Assembly (NCBI GenBank): GCA_002633005.1
Contig: NMRA01000076.1
Location: forward strand, 680,564-744,563
Direction: 5' to 3'
Source: Phoronis australis
Lineage: Eukaryota; Phoronida; Phoronidae
DNA: 64,000 nt
Part shown: positions 60,486-64,000 of the stretch, in pieces
Layout of the letters: every line of letters starts with the position of its first letter
Position numbering within the stretch: position 1 is the stretch's first letter
Position numbers and translations under genes: made by a program
Notes under the pieces: generated by a model
Database searches by the model: none
Seen by the model: only the letters and a program-made list of their open reading frames with translations
What the model was told of the DNA's origin: nothing

Positions 60486-61389
60486 GCATCTTCTATCGAC
60501 TATGCCAAGGCATTTGAAAGGGTCCACCACGTACAGACGATAGAATGCCTAGGAAAGATCGGTATTGACGGCAGAGACATACGAATTATAACAAACATGT
60601 ACTGGGACCAAAAATCAGCCATCAGAATTCAGAACGAGCTTTCTCTACACACGTCAATCAAAAGTGGAGTCAGACAAGGTTGTGTTTTGTCGTCATATCT
60701 TTTTAACATCTACACTGAATTCGTATTGCGAGAGAGCAGCAGTATGAAGGATGTCATTGTTGGCGGCAGAAATCTAAATAATTTGAGATATGCAGATGAC
60801 ACAGTCCTTATGGCCAATAATGAACAGCACCTGCAACAACTTGTCAACATCGTTAACAAAAGCAGCAGCAAAATGGACCGGATATGAACATTAAGAAAAC
60901 AAAAGTGATCGTGTTGTCAAAAGAGGATGGTCTCAAGGCAAACATAGAGATCAATGAAAAGAAACTGGAGCAAGTAGGGCATTTTAAATATCTAGGTCAA
61001 CGTGTCACACAAGATGGCAGAAGTGATGAAGAAACAAATATACGCAACGGAATGGCAAAATCCGGTCAAGATTCATCTCTATGGCAAGAGTGTTTTATGG
61101 ATCTGAGACATGGATAATGACTAAAAACCTGGAGAAAAAAGTAGAGGCCTTTGAAATGTGGACATTCAGACGGATTATACTGAAATTCTTTGGTCACATT
61201 GGCATCGTCTGCAAGAACATACTGAAGGAAAAACAGAGGGGGTGAGAGCAAGAGGTAGACAACGCAAAATGTGGATGGAAGACATCAAAGACTGGACGAA
61301 TCTATCACTGCAAGAATGTACCAGAAAGGCAAAGAGCAGAGCAGAATGGCGGATCATTTCAAGTGGACCTCTAAGGAGATGACACGACA
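60486..61389 (+). mobile_element. Truncated LINE: reverse transcriptase fragment
   Basis: From about 60496: SIDYAKAFERVHH, IKSGVRQGCVLSSYLFNIYT, NNLRYADDTVLMAN, a stop near 60885, then MNIKKTKVIVL, FKYLGQRVTQDGRSDEE, and at the end RGRQRKMWMEDIKDWTNLSL with WRIIS. The YADD catalytic box is intact, but the 5' half of ORF2 is missing and there are stops and frameshifts. It interrupts the duplicated intergenic block, so it inserted after that duplication. Confidence 0.85.
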
Positions 61390-61600
61390 TGTATACTGCT
61401 TAAAGAATATGCAGCTGTTAGACTCCAAATAATTGATTATGTACAGAACAAACAAAGCAAAGGAATAAACAACGATGAATTGTCTCCATCCTTGTTTAAA
61501 ATGCACAAATAACAAAAACAGAGGAGTCAACGCCGTAACTTTCCAATTAATAATGTCAATACAGTTTAAAAGCTGGCTACATTTTAGCGAAACCTGGCTT

Positions 61601-61743
61601 GCGTTCAGTAACGCTGGGATCTACGCCAGGACCTAGCTAAAATCTAACCAAAGTCAATTGTTCTCATTTGAAATACACGGCAATCTCTCACGTAATCTCG
61701 CAAAATCTTGCTTGTTAGCGAGGTCCTAGCGTTACTGAACGGG
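61601..61743. mobile_element. ~143-bp MITE, copy 2
   Basis: Ends GCGTTCAGTAACGCTGGGAT and AGGTCCTAGCGTTACTGAAC are inverted. The interior matches the element at 11973-12129 (ACCTAGCTAAAATCTA, TACACGGCAAT, CTCACGTAAT). It is absent from the paralogous site near 33955, which shows an insertion. Confidence 0.75.
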
Positions 61744-63149
61744 AGGTGGGAGGGTTTGCTAAGCTACTTCAATATCCACATCCGCCAAGTAAGGAACATT
61801 GTTCACAGTTCTCAACAAGGCTTTCATCTCTAGCTCTTTCTTACATTACTGCTTTTCAGTGTTTAGGTTGTATGATTTCAATTTCTCTGGTAAACTTCTC
61901 AATACTCTTCTATTGGAGTTCACGGGAAAACAGAATAGCCTCGAAATAAGAAATCTCAGGAAGTACAATGTTTAGTTTGAAGACTCACAACTTCACCAGC
62001 ATCAGCTGAATATGATCAGCACTTCGTTTATGTTATGTGGGGATACGTAGGAGTTGTGTGGTAAAAGTTGGGACGTCATCATTGAAAACTTGATATCTAA
62101 TGAACGTATCACCGAAGTAAATCCAAAACACAAAGAACACCCTTCAACATGATATCACCTTAAAGGACAACTCGCTGGACATTGACGCAAATTGCTGCAT
62201 GGGACGTCGCAAGGCTTATCTTGCCGAGCAAAAGGTGGGACCAATCTTCAATAAGCCACTGGCTTACTAGGGGTCGATCCTCTCTTATCAAATGTAGAGA
62301 TGTTGTAAGTTGTTATTTTTACATAATCCATGGTGACCTTATTCACGACAAGTTCGATGACTTCTTGCAAGATGTCGTGCTTAAATTTCCGGAGCAACTT
62401 CGTCAAAACATAGTTTTATTTCTTTAAATTTGTTCGATAGAGAGTCTTTAAATCGATCGAAAGATTTTATTTAAGTATATCTATGTGGAATGGTGTACAG
62501 CTATTATAGTCACGGTTGTTCCAAGGTTATTGGCCTTCGCGTAATAACTCACTGTAAGGGCGAAACTACATGTAATAGTCCACTTTGCCAACGATTGGTT
62601 TCTTAAAATCCCTCTGGTTGTGAGCAGAACAATTGGCCAACGTTAAGAACTCGTACATGTATCTGTACTGTTCTATTGGCCTATGTGAAAAAATCTCACA
62701 TTTCATGAGAGCAAGTTTTTATATTTTGCTCGACTAGCAATCCCTCCACTTTTCCGCTAGTTTCGTCCCTGCAACTGCGTTGTTTTCTAGTTCTTATTGT
62801 TGAGCTTAAACTTGAGTAGTTTCATATTGTGGGATATCTTTATGGTGAAACATTCGATAACGGCAGCTAGAATATTCCACTAACACAACTTACGTTGTTG
62901 TGACAATTTGGGCCCTTGCGAAAATTTGGTACTGCACTATAGTACACAAGCAAAAATGTTTGTGATAATTTGGGACAAATGAATTTGGGTCTGCATCGCT
63001 GACACAAATTGACACAAAAAACACATTCACTTGGCTTACATACAATACCTAGTCAAAAAATGCCCCCAAGCCTGGCCTACCCCTAGATTTTAATATTTTG
63101 GGAGTGCAGACTGGACGAGGCCGCAGTCTTAACTGTTCAGTGCCACCTT

Positions 63150-63372
63150 ACATGAAACAGTTCCTAATAGGGACTTAACCAAGGTCCCTAAATCTAATGC
63201 GTGTTTGGCGGGAGACTTCAAAATGAAGAGCTTTTATCCTTTATCTGTCCTGGCAAAAGATCGAATGATATCACGCGATGGTGATAAAATAAATTGCTTA
63301 AACGAAAAGCAAACAAATTTTCAAACAAAATGAAGTGCGTCATGAATTTGTGCAAGTCAGAAGGATACAGTG
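63150..63372 (+). promoter_or_regulatory. Conserved 5' flank of gene C
   Basis: Aligns with 41281-41485 upstream of gene B; conserved words include GAAACAGTTCCTAATAGG, AATGAAGAGCTTTTAT and AACGAAAAGCAAACAAATTT. It is the likely promoter/5'UTR, with the caveat that recent duplication alone would conserve it. Confidence 0.4.
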
Positions 63373-63651
63373 ATGTCGGCGAGTTTAGTTTTCATCGCTT
63401 TCTTGTTGGCTATTACACCCGATGGGTATTGCCTACACAATACAACAAGCGGAGAGTCGTTCACACACAAGGCAGTTTTGAGTGAAGACGTATACGAGGT
63501 GTTCTGGAAGTATGATTCATCAAAAATCACATTCGAAGTAGAAGTCGCAACAACAGGATGGATTGGCTTTGGACTGTCGCCAAACGGAGGAATGGCGGGA
63601 TCGGATATTGTCATCGGAGGCGTCAATGGTGACGGAAAGTGGTATTTCACG
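63373..63651 (+). CDS. MOXD1: Gene C exon 1 (partial gene): DBH-like monooxygenase
   Basis: Ninety-three codons from ATG to ACG before GTAAGA. It encodes MSASLVFIAFLLAITPDGYC, VFWKYDSSKITFEVEVAT, GWIGFGLSPNGGMAGSDIVI. It is the closest relative of gene B exon 1. Intron 1 (63652-64000) also aligns with gene B intron 1 (41768-42090). Further exons lie right of the window. Confidence 0.9.
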
Positions 63652-64000
63652 GTAAGATTGCATAAGAAACGTAGAGATCCTACGAATATTGGTACATAGG
63701 CACAAATAGGGACGACTGTCACTACAAAGCCGAGGTATGTTGCAATCCGTCGAGTTGTCGCAATGGCGACATAACTCAACGCATTACATGTATGTTGAAA
63801 TTTCTCAACTGCGACAAAACTTGCTCTTCTCCATATTTTCAGAAAAGAAACATGCCATCATATCGCAAAATCTTAGTGACTCATGTCACTAACGTATCCT
63901 GCATGTGCTCAAAACTAACAAAATAGTCGCTCTTTCTTAAATTAGTTCAAACACATATTAAATTAAACATTCAAACTTGTCTTCATTTCTCAATTCTAGA

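Larger units (their letters stand above)
60086..62980 (+). repeat. Duplicated intergenic block (matches 30284-31201 plus 39268-40450)
   Basis: 60090-60485 and 61390-62017 align with the sequence downstream of gene A (30284-31201, 33340-34258), and 62015-62980 aligns with 39268-40450. The A-B region carries the extra approximately 5-kb transposon at the exact junction. This copy carries instead a LINE (about 60486-61389) and a MITE (61601-61743). Confidence 0.8.

Overview
This is a eukaryotic, almost certainly invertebrate animal, nuclear draft-assembly window. Evidence for that is small exons with GT-AG borders and introns of 0.2-8 kb, about 60% A+T, non-LTR retrotransposons, THAP-type transposon genes, MITEs, CA/GA microsatellites and three isolated Ns (23105, 33166, 43291). 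The sequence does not identify the species. The several-percent divergence between apparently allelic copies suits a highly polymorphic marine invertebrate.

The backbone is a head-to-tail plus-strand array of at least four DBH-like monooxygenase genes (MOXD1-like: DOMON domain followed by two type II copper, ascorbate-dependent monooxygenase domains). In order they are: gene 0, of which only the last exon is inside (2391-2579); gene A, complete, 11 exons, 9820-30196, 624 residues; gene B, 10 recognisable exons, 41486-59100, 567 residues, with no identifiable exon 3; and gene C, first exon only (63373-63651). Genes A and B keep all six expected copper ligands (A: H223, H224, H314, H395, H397, M470), an N-terminal signal peptide and a short hydrophobic C-terminus. 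Exon sizes and phases match exon by exon between A and B.

Intergenic DNA and the large introns are filled with mobile DNA. Gene 0-A gap: an inverted L1-like LINE split by a 1,036-bp TA-flanked MITE (4906-5941). Gene A intron 1: a small MITE, two THAP-domain remnants, and a 1,746-bp TA-flanked element (13939-15684) built of two opposed arrays of about 21-bp units. Gene A intron 8: the 3' end of another LINE. Gene A-B gap: an approximately 5-kb TIR element (34259-39267) with remains of a cysteine-rich ORF. Gene B intron 2/3: a 2,139-bp P-element-like THAP transposon with a 7-bp target duplication (45120-47258). Gene B-C gap: a truncated LINE inside a duplicated segment.

Two direct duplications (22251-23953 and 30105-38453) each have a single N exactly at the joint between copies. 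The best reading is overlapping haplotype contigs laid end to end, so the doubled exon 7 of gene A and the extra 3' fragment at 33167 are probably artefacts. The third N, in gene B intron 2, may hide the missing exon 3. Beneath these artefacts there are real old tandem duplications: the gene 0 and gene A 3' ends match over about 3 kb, and the A-B and B-C intergenic regions plus the B and C first exons match over several kb.
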